In this document: positions 33,735 through 42,287 of the stretch, in pieces | How the letters are laid out: every line of letters starts with the position of its first letter | Position numbering within the stretch: the first letter of the stretch is position 1 | Origin: an uncultured Bacteroides sp. | Lineage (GTDB): Bacteria; Bacteroidota; Bacteroidia; Bacteroidales; Bacteroidaceae | Assembly (NCBI RefSeq): GCF_963678425.1 | Contig: NZ_OY782854.1 | Coordinates: 62,001-126,000, forward strand | Length of the DNA: 64,000 bases | Direction of reading: 5' to 3' | Notes under the pieces: model-generated | Databases searched by the model: none | Seen by the model: the letters and a program-made list of their open reading frames with translations, nothing else | Told to the model about the DNA's origin: nothing | Translations under genes and position numbers: made by a program

Positions 33735-35762
33735 TTGAAAAGATATTACTACTCAAATACAATTTCTACATTTATAGTTCAATCACAAAATGAAATTATT
33801 GGAGAGTTAGCTCAGAATAATGAATTTTCATTAGAACAAACCCAACGCACAGCATGGATAAAGCAAATAGAACTATTACAAAATGTGTTGTCCTCATATC
33901 AAGGTCATATATTCTTTGAATACTCTATACCACGAATGGGTAGAAGAATAGATGTTGTAGCTATTATTAGAGGAATTGTTTTTGTTCTGGAATTTAAGGT
34001 AGGAGAGAAGCATTACTTATCTACAGATATAGATCAGGTTTGGGATTATGCTCTGGACTTGAAAAACTTTCACGAAGCAAGCCATAGTGCAACCATTGTT
34101 CCTCTACTTATTTCCACAGAGGCAGAAAATAAAAAGATCAATCATCTGATGTATGATGATTATGTTTATTTCCCTATTTGTTGTAATAAAGACTCTTTGG
34201 AAAATATTATCAGACAAGTACTCTTAGTAGAAGAAGGTAATGAACTTGACGGCTATTCCTGGGGGATTAGTCGCTATTCTCCTACACCTACAATCATAGA
34301 AGCAGCAATGTCGCTGTATAACAACCATTCAGTAAAAGAAATCTCTCGCTCTGATGCCTCTGCTAAGAATCTAACAGAAACATGTGATACTGTCTTTAGT
34401 GTAATAGAGAGGGCTAAATCAGAAAAGCAAAAATCAATATGTTTTGTAACCGGAGTACCAGGTGCAGGGAAAACTTTGGTTGGACTCAATATTGCAACTC
34501 AGAAGGCTGACAAAGAACATACCGCTGTGTTTCTTTCAGGAAACGGGCCATTAGTCGCTATCCTTCGTGAAGCTTTAACGCGTGACAAACAAAAACAATT
34601 GAAAGCGAAGGGTATAAAAAAGACAAAGAAAGAAATTGGTAGCGAGGTAAAAGCCTTTATCCAAAATGTGCATAATTTCAGAGATACTTGTCTGGAAGGT
34701 ACATTGGTTCAAGATGGCTTGATTGTGCCCGATTATGATTATTTCAAAAATGAATCGACCAAAGATAAATCATATATACCTTATGAACACATAGCTATCT
34801 TTGATGAAGCACAGCGCGCTTGGAATAAAAACCAGACGCAGAAGTTTATGAAAGAGAAAAAGAATACCCCTGATTTCCCATATTCAGAACCGGAATTCTT
34901 AATTTCATGCATGGACAGACATAAAGACTGGGCTGTAATAATTTGTCTTGTAGGCGGCGGTCAGGAAATTAATACTGGTGAAGCTGGCATCGGTGAATGG
35001 ATACATTCATTTAAAAGAGCTTATAAAGATTGGAATGTTTATGTTTCTTCTCGTCTTACTGATACAGAGTATGAGGCGGGTAAAGCTGTTGAACTATTAA
35101 AGAATAGAGAGCACGTTTTTATTAATGATTCCTTGCATCTTTCAGTTTCTATGCGTTCCTATCGTGCTGAAAATGTTTCTCTTTTTGTGAAACATTTGTT
35201 GGATAGAGATATAAAATCAGCGAGTGAGGTTTATTCTCAATTATCAAAATATCCGATAGTATTGACGCGTGATGTGAAACGAGCAAAACAGTGGTTGAAA
35301 AATAAAGCGCGAGGTTCCGAACGTTTTGGTATGGTTGTTTCTTCTCAAGCTGAGAGATTGAGACCGCTTGCTATTGATGTGCGAGTAAGTACCGATCCAG
35401 TGCATTGGTTTCTTGATGATAAGGAAGATGTTCGCTCTTCCTATTATTTGGAAGATGTAGCAACTGAATTTGATGTTCAAGGGCTAGAACTTGATTGGTC
35501 ATGTGTTGTTTGGGATGGCGATTTTAGATATACTCTGCAAGATTGGGGTACCTATTCTTTCAAAGGAAATAGATGGGAAAACATCATAAAAGAGGAGAGA
35601 AAAATGTATCAAAAGAACGCCTATCGTGTTCTTCTTACTCGTGCTCGTCAGGGTATGATAATTTGTGTTCCAGAAGGTGATCTTGAAGATCATACTCGTA
35701 AGCCTGAGTATTATGATAGTACTTATAATTATTTGAAGGGTATTGGAATTATGGAAATTTGA
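33735..35762 (+). CDS. DUF2075 protein: nuclease-like domain fused to SF1-type helicase/ATPase
   Basis: A 675-residue cytoplasmic protein. The N-terminal part (about 40-110) carries a PD-(D/E)xK-like pattern, RIDVVAIIRGIVFVLEFKVG, with Asp and ExK. Then comes a P-loop ATPase: Walker A GVPGAGKT near 240, Walker B IAIFDEAQRAW near 355, and a motif VI-like RVLLTRARQGM near 635. This is the DUF2075 architecture. A role in degrading or remodelling foreign nucleic acid is inferred. Translation must start at TTG 33735: an in-frame stop lies 20 bases upstream and no ATG occurs before residue 67. It is the first gene of the four-gene accessory cassette. Confidence 0.85.
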   Translation: MKRYYYSNTISTFIVQSQNEIIGELAQNNEFSLEQTQRTAWIKQIELLQNVLSSYQGHIFFEYSIPRMGRRIDVVAIIRGIVFVLEFKVGEKHYLSTDIDQVWDYALDLKNFHEASHSATIVPLLISTEAENKKINHLMYDDYVYFPICCNKDSLENIIRQVLLVEEGNELDGYSWGISRYSPTPTIIEAAMSLYNNHSVKEISRSDASAKNLTETCDTVFSVIERAKSEKQKSICFVTGVPGAGKTLVGLNIATQKADKEHTAVFLSGNGPLVAILREALTRDKQKQLKAKGIKKTKKEIGSEVKAFIQNVHNFRDTCLEGTLVQDGLIVPDYDYFKNESTKDKSYIPYEHIAIFDEAQRAWNKNQTQKFMKEKKNTPDFPYSEPEFLISCMDRHKDWAVIICLVGGGQEINTGEAGIGEWIHSFKRAYKDWNVYVSSRLTDTEYEAGKAVELLKNREHVFINDSLHLSVSMRSYRAENVSLFVKHLLDRDIKSASEVYSQLSKYPIVLTRDVKRAKQWLKNKARGSERFGMVVSSQAERLRPLAIDVRVSTDPVHWFLDDKEDVRSSYYLEDVATEFDVQGLELDWSCVVWDGDFRYTLQDWGTYSFKGNRWENIIKEERKMYQKNAYRVLLTRARQGMIICVPEGDLEDHTRKPEYYDSTYNYLKGIGIMEI

Positions 35763-35778
35763 AATCAATGATATTATT

Positions 35779-36513
35779 ATGGTAAATTATAAAAAAGAGA
35801 AGATAAGCAATATAAATGAGTTTGTTAGTTTAGTTGAGAAAATCAAACTAGATTCGGAAGAAAGAGAAAATAAAGCTGAACTTTTATTTCGAGGACAACA
35901 TTTAGATAAACCCCTTTTGCCTAAATTAGCAAGACTCAATCTCAATGGCAACATTAGTGAAATAGAGAAACTAATGATTGAAGAATTTAAAAGAGGTATT
36001 ATTCCTTTATCTGAATTTAAGCCAGAAGATGATTGGGACTTGTTAGCTTTAGCTCAACATCATGGATTACCAACAAGGCTGCTAGATTGGACCTATAATT
36101 CTCTTATTGCTCTTTGGTTTGCAGTTTGTGAGGCGGCTTCTACTGAAAATGGAGTTGTTTGGGTCTTGAATGCTAAAGTCGAAGATTTTAGAACTGATAC
36201 AGAAAAAAATAGTCCTTTATCAAATAAGTTAACGAAAATTTATAGACCCAAAGTCGTATCAAGAAGAATTTCAGCACAATCAGGCGCTTTTACAGTTCAT
36301 AAGATTAATGCTAATGGTAAAATGATAAAATTTGAAATAAATGGCTCTTTTAGTGAAAAGTTAACAAAAATAATTATCCCATGTACTGCTTTTAAAGATT
36401 TAAGAAGAAGTCTAAATCTTCTTGGGGTAAATAATTCAACTGTGTATCCAGATTTAGATGGATTCTGTAAGCACTTAGAGCGAAGATTTTCAAAACTAGA
36501 AGATGAATTATAA
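35779..36513 (+). CDS. FRG-domain protein
   Basis: A 244-residue protein (from ATG 35779) with the two signatures of the FRG domain: ELLFRGQH near residue 32 and ALAQHHGLPTRLLDWTYNSL near residue 90. The domain's biochemical function is not established; it recurs in accessory and phage-linked loci. An in-frame ATG at 35743 would overlap the upstream gene by 20 bases and is the alternative start. No signal peptide or membrane segment. It lies 16 bases after the DUF2075 gene and shares its AT-rich composition, so it belongs to the cassette. Confidence 0.85.
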   Translation: MVNYKKEKISNINEFVSLVEKIKLDSEERENKAELLFRGQHLDKPLLPKLARLNLNGNISEIEKLMIEEFKRGIIPLSEFKPEDDWDLLALAQHHGLPTRLLDWTYNSLIALWFAVCEAASTENGVVWVLNAKVEDFRTDTEKNSPLSNKLTKIYRPKVVSRRISAQSGAFTVHKINANGKMIKFEINGSFSEKLTKIIIPCTAFKDLRRSLNLLGVNNSTVYPDLDGFCKHLERRFSKLEDEL

Positions 36514-36574
36514 TTTAAATAACAGAAGTGAGGTTAATATTATGTAATAAAAAATCTAATATTTTAATATAAAC

Positions 36575-37672
36575 ATGGCATGCATCGATTTACATTCAAA
36601 ACCTTTTGATGAAGGTACTATAACAAAACTTGAAATTTTTGAGAACTATGCAAAAGCTTGGATTCCAACATTTGTGATGAGTGGGCGTTCAAAAATTTGC
36701 ATATTTGATTTTTTTGCAGGAACAGGATATGATAAAAATGGTGTACCTGGAAGTCCTATTAGAATATTAGAACAGATTAAAAAATTTATTGGAAATATTT
36801 TTCAGAACAATGTGAATGTATGTGTGTTTCTAAATGAATTTAATGCTGACAAGTTTCATCTATTAGAATCATCTTGCAATAAATACTTAGCCATTAATCC
36901 TGATGTAAAAAGAGCTATAGATATACATTATTTTAATGAAGACTTTGAACTTCTATTCCCTCAGTTATTACCATTAATAAAAATGAATCCGTCATTGGTT
37001 TATTTAGATCAGAATGGAATTAAATTTTTATCTGAAAAATATTTTTTGGAATTAGAGAAGACTATACAAACCGACTTTTTATATTTTTTATCATCATCAT
37101 ACTTTTGGAGGTTTGGGGATAGTCCTGAATTTAAGATGAATTTGAATATAAATATGGATGATGCAAAGAAAGATCCATATAAATTTATTCATCGAAGTAT
37201 ATTAGAGCAAATACGGAATAAATTACCTTCAAAAACAAAATTATCTCTTTATCCGTTTACAATAAAGAAAAGTTCTAATATTTATGGTATAATCTTTGGT
37301 GCATCGCATCCTAGAGCTGTAGATAAATTTTTAAAAATAGCTTGGGACGCAAATAATATAAATGGAGAAGCTAATTTTGATATAGACGATGATATAAGTA
37401 AAAAACAATATTTATTATTTGATAAGCCAAAACTCACAAAAATACAGTATTTTTGTAAAACGCTAAGAGAGGAAATCTTATCAGGGAAGATAAGTAATAA
37501 TAAAGACGCTTATTTATATACAATTAATCATGGGCATATTGCAGCTCAGGCATCAGATGAAGTCAAACGAATGAAAACAGAAGATATATTAGATTTTAAA
37601 GGTAGATCTCCATTGATTAATTATGACCAAGTATTTAAAAACAATCGCATTATTAATTTCTTAATAAAATGA
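36575..37672 (+). CDS. tcmP: Three-Cys-motif partner protein TcmP
   Basis: A 365-residue protein with the TcmP N-terminal signature: KLEIFENYAKAWIP, then IFDFFAGTGYDKNGVPGSPI at residues about 44-64, which resembles a methyltransferase-type nucleotide loop, and FLNEFNADKF further on. TcmP proteins are named for occurring next to DUF5131/Gp37-Gp68 three-Cys proteins, exactly as here. The usual later DPFG-type motif reads YLDQNGIKF, so a catalytic acid may be altered. The gene overlaps the DUF5131 gene by 4 bases (ATGA). It is the most AT-rich gene of the cassette, consistent with horizontal origin. No reaction is established. Confidence 0.85.
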   Translation: MACIDLHSKPFDEGTITKLEIFENYAKAWIPTFVMSGRSKICIFDFFAGTGYDKNGVPGSPIRILEQIKKFIGNIFQNNVNVCVFLNEFNADKFHLLESSCNKYLAINPDVKRAIDIHYFNEDFELLFPQLLPLIKMNPSLVYLDQNGIKFLSEKYFLELEKTIQTDFLYFLSSSYFWRFGDSPEFKMNLNINMDDAKKDPYKFIHRSILEQIRNKLPSKTKLSLYPFTIKKSSNIYGIIFGASHPRAVDKFLKIAWDANNINGEANFDIDDDISKKQYLLFDKPKLTKIQYFCKTLREEILSGKISNNKDAYLYTINHGHIAAQASDEVKRMKTEDILDFKGRSPLINYDQVFKNNRIINFLIK

Positions 37673-38397
37673 AAACGACTAGAATAGAGTGGACTGATAA
37701 AACATGGAATCCTATCACTGGGTGTACAAAGGTTTCGGCTGGTTGTTTTAATTGTTACGCAGAAGTCATGTCTCGTCGTTTGAAGGCCATGGGACAAGCA
37801 AAATATCGTGATGGCTTTAAGTTGTCTTTACACGAAGAAAATTTGCAGGAACCATTGCGTTGGAAATCTCCCCATACTATATTTGTTTGTTCTATGAGTG
37901 ATTTATTTCATGAAGATGTTCCATTTAGTTTTATTGATGAAATAATGAAAACGATAAATGTTACTCCTTGGCATCGTTATCAGCTACTGACTAAAAGAGC
38001 TAAAAGAATGACTGAATATTTTCAAACACATGAAATCCCTCAAAATGCTTGGTTAGGTGTTACAGTCGAAGCAAAATCTTCTAAAAATAGGATTGATCTT
38101 CTAAGAAATTTGGAGGCACCTATTCGCTTTCTCTCTTGTGAACCTCTTCTAGAGGATTTAGAAGATCTTAATTTAGCAAATATTGATTGGGTTATTGTTG
38201 GCGGTGAAAGTGGAACTAAAGCAAGGCCTATGAAAGAAGAATGGGCCTTATTGATAAAAAAACAAGCTGAAGAACAGGGAGCTGCCTTCTTCTTTAAACA
38301 GTGGGGTACTTGGGGAAGTGATGGGGTAAAAAGGAATAAGCATGTTAATGGAAAGATGATTGATGGAAAAATATATCAAGAAATACCGGGCAAATAG
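37669..38397 (+). CDS. DUF5131 (phage Gp37/Gp68-like) three-Cys-motif protein
   Basis: The 242-residue protein has the hallmark Cys19-x6-Cys26-x2-Cys29 in WNPITGCTKVSAGCFNCYAE and the conserved TVEAKSSKNRIDLL and WVIVGGESGTKARPM blocks. The three cysteines resemble a spaced radical SAM cluster site, and the family is often described as radical SAM-like; the C-terminus (AAFFFKQWGTWG) is typical. Members occur in phages and in bacterial accessory regions with TcmP. Translational coupling to tcmP through a 4-base overlap suggests the two products act together. Last gene of the cassette. Confidence 0.9.
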   Translation: MKTTRIEWTDKTWNPITGCTKVSAGCFNCYAEVMSRRLKAMGQAKYRDGFKLSLHEENLQEPLRWKSPHTIFVCSMSDLFHEDVPFSFIDEIMKTINVTPWHRYQLLTKRAKRMTEYFQTHEIPQNAWLGVTVEAKSSKNRIDLLRNLEAPIRFLSCEPLLEDLEDLNLANIDWVIVGGESGTKARPMKEEWALLIKKQAEEQGAAFFFKQWGTWGSDGVKRNKHVNGKMIDGKIYQEIPGK

Positions 38398-38443
38398 ATC
38401 TTTAATATTCCACTTAATTAAGAAAAATATATTCCTTTGATTT

Positions 38444-38764
38444 CTACTCCGTGGCCTTAAATAATACCTCTTCAAACAAAGCCTTATATTTCCTAGGAGT
38501 ATACTTACATTTATATAAAGTGTAAATTAGATCAGAATATTCTTTTTGGTATAATTGACACACAACCTTCAGGTTATCAACTTTCTTGGTGAAGCATTCT
38601 ATAGTTGAGCTTGTATAGCCATAATCGGGAACAATAGTAGTATCTTTATGGAAGAAAAAGGGTGTTTGGCTGTCGGGGGTAAAGCCTATTTCTGTTTTAG
38701 ACTTAAAAACAGAAGATTTAGCTTCACCTTCTTCAGTTTTTTTTTGTGATAGGGACTTATTAGA
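38444..38764 (-). pseudogene. C-terminal fragment of an unidentified protein
   Basis: On the minus strand an uninterrupted 106-codon frame without a start codon reads ...TEIGFTPDSQTPFFFHKDTT, later IVPDYGYTSSTIECFTKK and CKYTPRKYKALFEE, ending at 38444. The amino-acid composition is ordinary for a real protein. An in-frame stop precedes it at 38765-38767, so the 5' part is lost. It directly follows the small lipoprotein gene in the same direction and flanks the right side of the cassette. I do not recognise the family. Confidence 0.5.
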
Positions 38765-38777
38765 CTATATGCTTAGT

Positions 38778-39143
38778 TCACTGCTTCTTAAGTTCAAATA
38801 TTTCAGTTTCACCAGTTAAAGACATGCCGGTATTGTTTAAATCCCCCGATAACCAGACTGCTTGATCTAATTGATTCATTTCTTTATATATAATTATTAC
38901 ATTATTTTTGTCTATGCTATATCTATAAACTGACCTAAGATAATTATAAGGATTATCTCCATTTGCTGTTTCAGTATAATCGCATTCACTTTCGCTGTAA
39001 AATTCAAACCAATATGTTTTATCACCAATTGTTTGTGACCACTTGGTTCCAACTAGAGGATTGTTATCTTTTGAATCGTTATCTTTATTGCAAGCTGTTA
39101 ACGTTAAAAGTGGAAGGATAAGAATAAATAGTAAATTTTTCAT
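38778..39143 (-). CDS. Small lipoprotein, lipocalin-like
   Basis: A 121-residue protein with a lipoprotein signal (MKNLLFILILPLLTLTAC, Cys18) and an acidic spacer (NKDNDSKDN). The mature part starts NPLVGTKWSQTIGDKTYWFE, the pattern of small lipocalin-like Bacteroides lipoproteins with a GxW motif and beta-strands. It is probably anchored to the outer membrane. No function assigned. It stands alone between the unidentified fragment and the repeat region. Confidence 0.7.
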   Translation of the reverse strand: MKNLLFILILPLLTLTACNKDNDSKDNNPLVGTKWSQTIGDKTYWFEFYSESECDYTETANGDNPYNYLRSVYRYSIDKNNVIIIYKEMNQLDQAVWLSGDLNNTGMSLTGETEIFELKKQ

Positions 39144-39332
39144 AAGTTGGAAATTCGATAAATTAGGTTATATATTTGATTGCCGAAATAAATGATTAAA
39201 ATCTCAACGAAGCCATCTTTTAATTGATCTCAAAAATATGAATATTTTTTTTATTGATTATTACTGTCAGATAAATATTTTTCCATATAATATCAAAGTG
39301 TTCTTAAATTACTATCTAACCATAAAAATTTT

Positions 39333-39447
39333 CATCCCTAACTCCCTCACTAAATAGCTACTAAAACTCTGATACACAAAACAAACCACTAAGTGAGAGA
39401 TGCAAAAAAACTCTCACTCATCCCTAACAAATGACCTCATCCCTCAC
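39333..39447. repeat. Short repeats upstream of the VirE gene
   Basis: CATCCCTMAC occurs three times: 39333-39342, 39419-39428 and 39438-39447. Between them GTGAGAG (39393-39399) and CTCTCAC (39411-39417) form a 7-bp inverted repeat. The complementary GTGAGGG motif reappears just after the VirE stop codon. The remaining intergenic sequence between 39144 and 40048 is AT-rich, apart from the 22-bp array described separately. Confidence 0.6.
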
Positions 39448-39795
39448 TATTTCGGGTATAAAAATTATAAAAAGGCCACTCGTTTACCTGCTCTACAAAA
39501 ATATTCAGATAAAAGATTGCTATAAGCACCAACAAATAATACCTCTATTTTAGAGCTCAGTAAATAACTTGCTGAGCCCTGAATGTATAATCAGTATAAT
39601 TAAAATATCGTTCTTTCAACTATTTTTACTCCTGAAAAACAGATCGTTTTTCCTCTCCAATTGCTACTCCCTTTTTATCTTTATCCGCAGACTGATTCTT
39701 GTTGCTTCAACCCCCGTTTTACCTGCAAAATCGCTAAGCAGATTATTGCCCTGTGTTATTTACATACATAACCGAAGTTAACTAATTTTCCGGTC

Positions 39796-39901
39796 GAAGT
39801 TAAGTGAGTTCTCAGATGAGGGCTCATGGGTTCTCAACTGAAGGCCCATGGGTTCACAACTGAGAACTCATGGGTTCACAGATGAGAACTCACTTAACTT
39901 C
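39796..39901. repeat. Four tandem 22-bp repeats bounded by a 19-bp inverted repeat
   Basis: Units lie at 39801-39822, 39823-39844, 39845-39866 and 39867-39888. The core is CTCATGGGTTCACAACTGAG with substitutions; each unit contains a TGAGAAC/GTTCTCA-type element. The array is bounded by GAAGTTAAGTGAGTTCTCA (39796-39814) and its exact inverse complement (39883-39901), so the whole can fold as one long hairpin. It sits 150 bases upstream of the VirE-type gene. There are no spacers, so it is not a CRISPR. An iteron or repressor array is the most natural reading. Confidence 0.8.
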
Positions 39902-40048
39902 CTTTGCAAAATTTGTTATGTATGCTCGCATAATAGGTTATATCTACCCGTAAATCATGGTAAAATTATTTTATTAAAATTGGGCATAAATATTTGTTTT
40001 TAAGTAGATTGTGACATATCTTTAGGGTATAATTAATAAATAAAGAAC

Positions 40049-42124
40049 ATGAAAGTAACACAATTTAAAGGCTTATTGAGAAGAGAAACACAGCGAAATG
40101 TAAAACTATCTGCATTGATGGAAAACATCAAAGCAGGGACGGAAGAACAACTTGTTATTAATTTACGACATTCTTTACAATATGTAAATAGAACGGTTCA
40201 CTGTACGGCGGTTGATAAATTGCCAAAGTTGTGTTTTGCAGCCGAATTTAAGAAGGCTGATGCACGGCAGGAAATGATTCATTATAATGGTGTGGTTTTA
40301 CTGGAGATTGATCGCCTGGCGGGAGTGGAGGAAGCAGAGAAGGTAAGAGATGAAGTAGGGCGATTGCCGCATACACTTGCTGCGTTTGTTGGTTCCAGCG
40401 GGAAAAGTGTGAAACTGCTTGTCTCTTTTATCCGCCCCGATGGTTCTTTACCGCAGACAGAAACGGATGCGGAGCTGTTTCATGCGCATGCGTATCGCAA
40501 GGCTGTGAGGTTTTACGAGGAACTGATATCCTATAAGGTAACGCTGAAACGTCCGTCATTGAATCATTGCTGCCGCTATTCCTGTGATTCGGGCCTGTTC
40601 TTTAATCCCGAAACGAATCCCATCCTCATGAAGCAGCCTTGCGAAGTGAATGCAGAGCTTATTAATGAGGGTACAGTGCCGGGTGAAAATGATTCGCTGC
40701 TGAGGCTGATGCCGGGTCAGCAGTACAGATGTGTGGTTTCTTCCTTGTTCGAATCTTCGTTGCAGGCTGTTTACGAGGAGATTGGAGGCTTTCCGCAGGA
40801 GGGAGATATAAAGCCGTTTCTGGTGGCTCTGGCGGGAAACTGTTTTAAGTCGGGTGTGCCGGAGGAAGATGCGGTGAAAGGGGCAATGCTTCACTTTGAT
40901 CTTTTTAAGAGGGAAATGGAGTTGAGGCTGACGGTTCATAACGTGTATCTGGGTGGAAAGAATTTTGGTGGCAAACCATGCCTGACTGCCGAGCAACAGC
41001 TGGCTGTGAAGACGGAGGAGTTTATGAACCGCCGTTATGAGTTCCGTCACAATACGCAGACCACCGGAATGGAGTACAGGGAACGCAATTCGTTTGTTTT
41101 CGATTTCCGTTCTGTAACACAGAGGGTGCTTAACAGCATTGCACTCAATGCTCAGAAGGAGGGGATACAGTTATGGGACAGAGATGTGACGCGCTATATC
41201 TTTTCTGACCGCACTCCGCTGTTTGCTCCTATTGAGGATTACCTGTTTAAACTGCCTGCATGGGATGGAAAAGATCGCATTCGTCTGCTGGCAGATGCTG
41301 TGCCATGTGAGAATAAATATTGGCGCGATTTTTTTCATCGCTGGTTTCTGTGCATGGTGGCTCACTGGCAGGGGATGAATAAACAGTATGCAAACAGTAC
41401 ATCGCCCTTACTGGTTGGAAAACAGGGATACAAGAAATCAACATTCTGCCTTAGCATAGTTCCGCCGGAGCTGCGTGAGTATTACACGGACAGCATTGAT
41501 TTTGGCAGTAAGCGGGATGCCGAACTTTATCTCAATCGGTTTGCTTTGATAAGCATCGATGAGTTCGATCAGATAACCGTTGGTCAGCAGGCATTTCTGA
41601 AACATATACTTCAGAAGCCGGTAGTTAAAACACGCAAGCCCAACCAAAGTGTTGTGCAGGAGTTGCGTCGCTATGCTTCGTTTATTGCCACAAGCAATCA
41701 TTACGATTTGCTGACAGATACTTCCGGTGGCCGCCGGTATATCTGTATAGAGGTAACGGACATTATAAAAATTCCGAAGGATATAAACTATGAACAGCTC
41801 TATGCGCAGGCAGTGAGTGAAATTCAGAGTGGCGAGCGTTATTGGTTTGACACTGAGGACGAAGCTGTTCTGATGGCCGGTAATGAGAAATTTGAAGTGC
41901 AGCCTCCTGCCGAACAGCTTTTCTTGCAGTACTATCGTGCAGCCGGAAAGAATGAACCGTGTGAAAAACTGCTGGCTTCTGATATTCTGATCCGATTGCA
42001 GAAAAAGAGTGGTTTCAAACTCTCGGCTACAAAGATTACCACTTTCGGACGTATTCTGAGTAAGCTGCAGATTCCGCAGACTAGCTCGAACAAAGGCAGG
42101 CTATATAACGTGGTGGAGTGCTGA
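40049..42124 (+). CDS. BT4734/BF3469-type protein with VirE P-loop domain
   Basis: A 691-residue cytoplasmic protein with a BT4734-like N-terminal primase-polymerase-related domain (about 1-190; HYNGVVLLEIDRL, then AFVGSSGKSVKLLV) and a C-terminal VirE-type P-loop domain (about 385-620; SPLLVGKQGYKKSTF as Walker A, ALISIDEFDQI as Walker B, ASFIATSNH as sensor 1). Such primase-helicase-like pairs initiate replication in mobile elements; in Bacteroides the family is common, and its cellular role is not known. A near-consensus box TATCTTTA lies at 40017-40024. The gene is visibly richer in G+C than the neighbouring cassette. The flanks carry repeated motifs, described separately. Confidence 0.88.
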   Translation: MKVTQFKGLLRRETQRNVKLSALMENIKAGTEEQLVINLRHSLQYVNRTVHCTAVDKLPKLCFAAEFKKADARQEMIHYNGVVLLEIDRLAGVEEAEKVRDEVGRLPHTLAAFVGSSGKSVKLLVSFIRPDGSLPQTETDAELFHAHAYRKAVRFYEELISYKVTLKRPSLNHCCRYSCDSGLFFNPETNPILMKQPCEVNAELINEGTVPGENDSLLRLMPGQQYRCVVSSLFESSLQAVYEEIGGFPQEGDIKPFLVALAGNCFKSGVPEEDAVKGAMLHFDLFKREMELRLTVHNVYLGGKNFGGKPCLTAEQQLAVKTEEFMNRRYEFRHNTQTTGMEYRERNSFVFDFRSVTQRVLNSIALNAQKEGIQLWDRDVTRYIFSDRTPLFAPIEDYLFKLPAWDGKDRIRLLADAVPCENKYWRDFFHRWFLCMVAHWQGMNKQYANSTSPLLVGKQGYKKSTFCLSIVPPELREYYTDSIDFGSKRDAELYLNRFALISIDEFDQITVGQQAFLKHILQKPVVKTRKPNQSVVQELRRYASFIATSNHYDLLTDTSGGRRYICIEVTDIIKIPKDINYEQLYAQAVSEIQSGERYWFDTEDEAVLMAGNEKFEVQPPAEQLFLQYYRAAGKNEPCEKLLASDILIRLQKKSGFKLSATKITTFGRILSKLQIPQTSSNKGRLYNVVEC

Positions 42125-42128
42125 AAAA

Positions 42129-42266
42129 GTGAGGGTAGCCCCGGAAAGTGATGGCAGAGTGATGGCTGAAAAACGATCCATCACTCTGTAATTGGTTTAT
42201 ATTCAGCGGTGTTTGCCTGAAAAGTGATGGAGTGATGGTAATAAAAGCTGGTTTCGTATCCAATTG
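42129..42266. repeat. GTGATGG repeats and 3'-flank repeat after the VirE gene
   Basis: GTGAGGG occurs at 42129-42135, GTGATGG at 42148, 42159, 42224 and 42232, and the inverse CCATCAC at 42178. From about 42193 to 42266 the sequence is related to 59318-59390, including TTATATTCA-CGG and the string GTGATGGAGTGATGGTA. The stretch separates the VirE gene from the convergent FKBP gene. Confidence 0.6.
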
Positions 42267-42287
42267 GACGATGAGCAGAATCTATTG

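Noticed and set aside
39569..39781. 70-codon plus-strand ORF upstream of the VirE gene
   Set aside because: Its composition reflects T-rich DNA (long runs of Phe, Leu, Ile, Ser) and no motif or context supports it.
39796..39901. Possible CRISPR array
   Set aside because: The four 22-bp units are directly adjacent without spacers and no cas gene is present, so this is a tandem repeat array.
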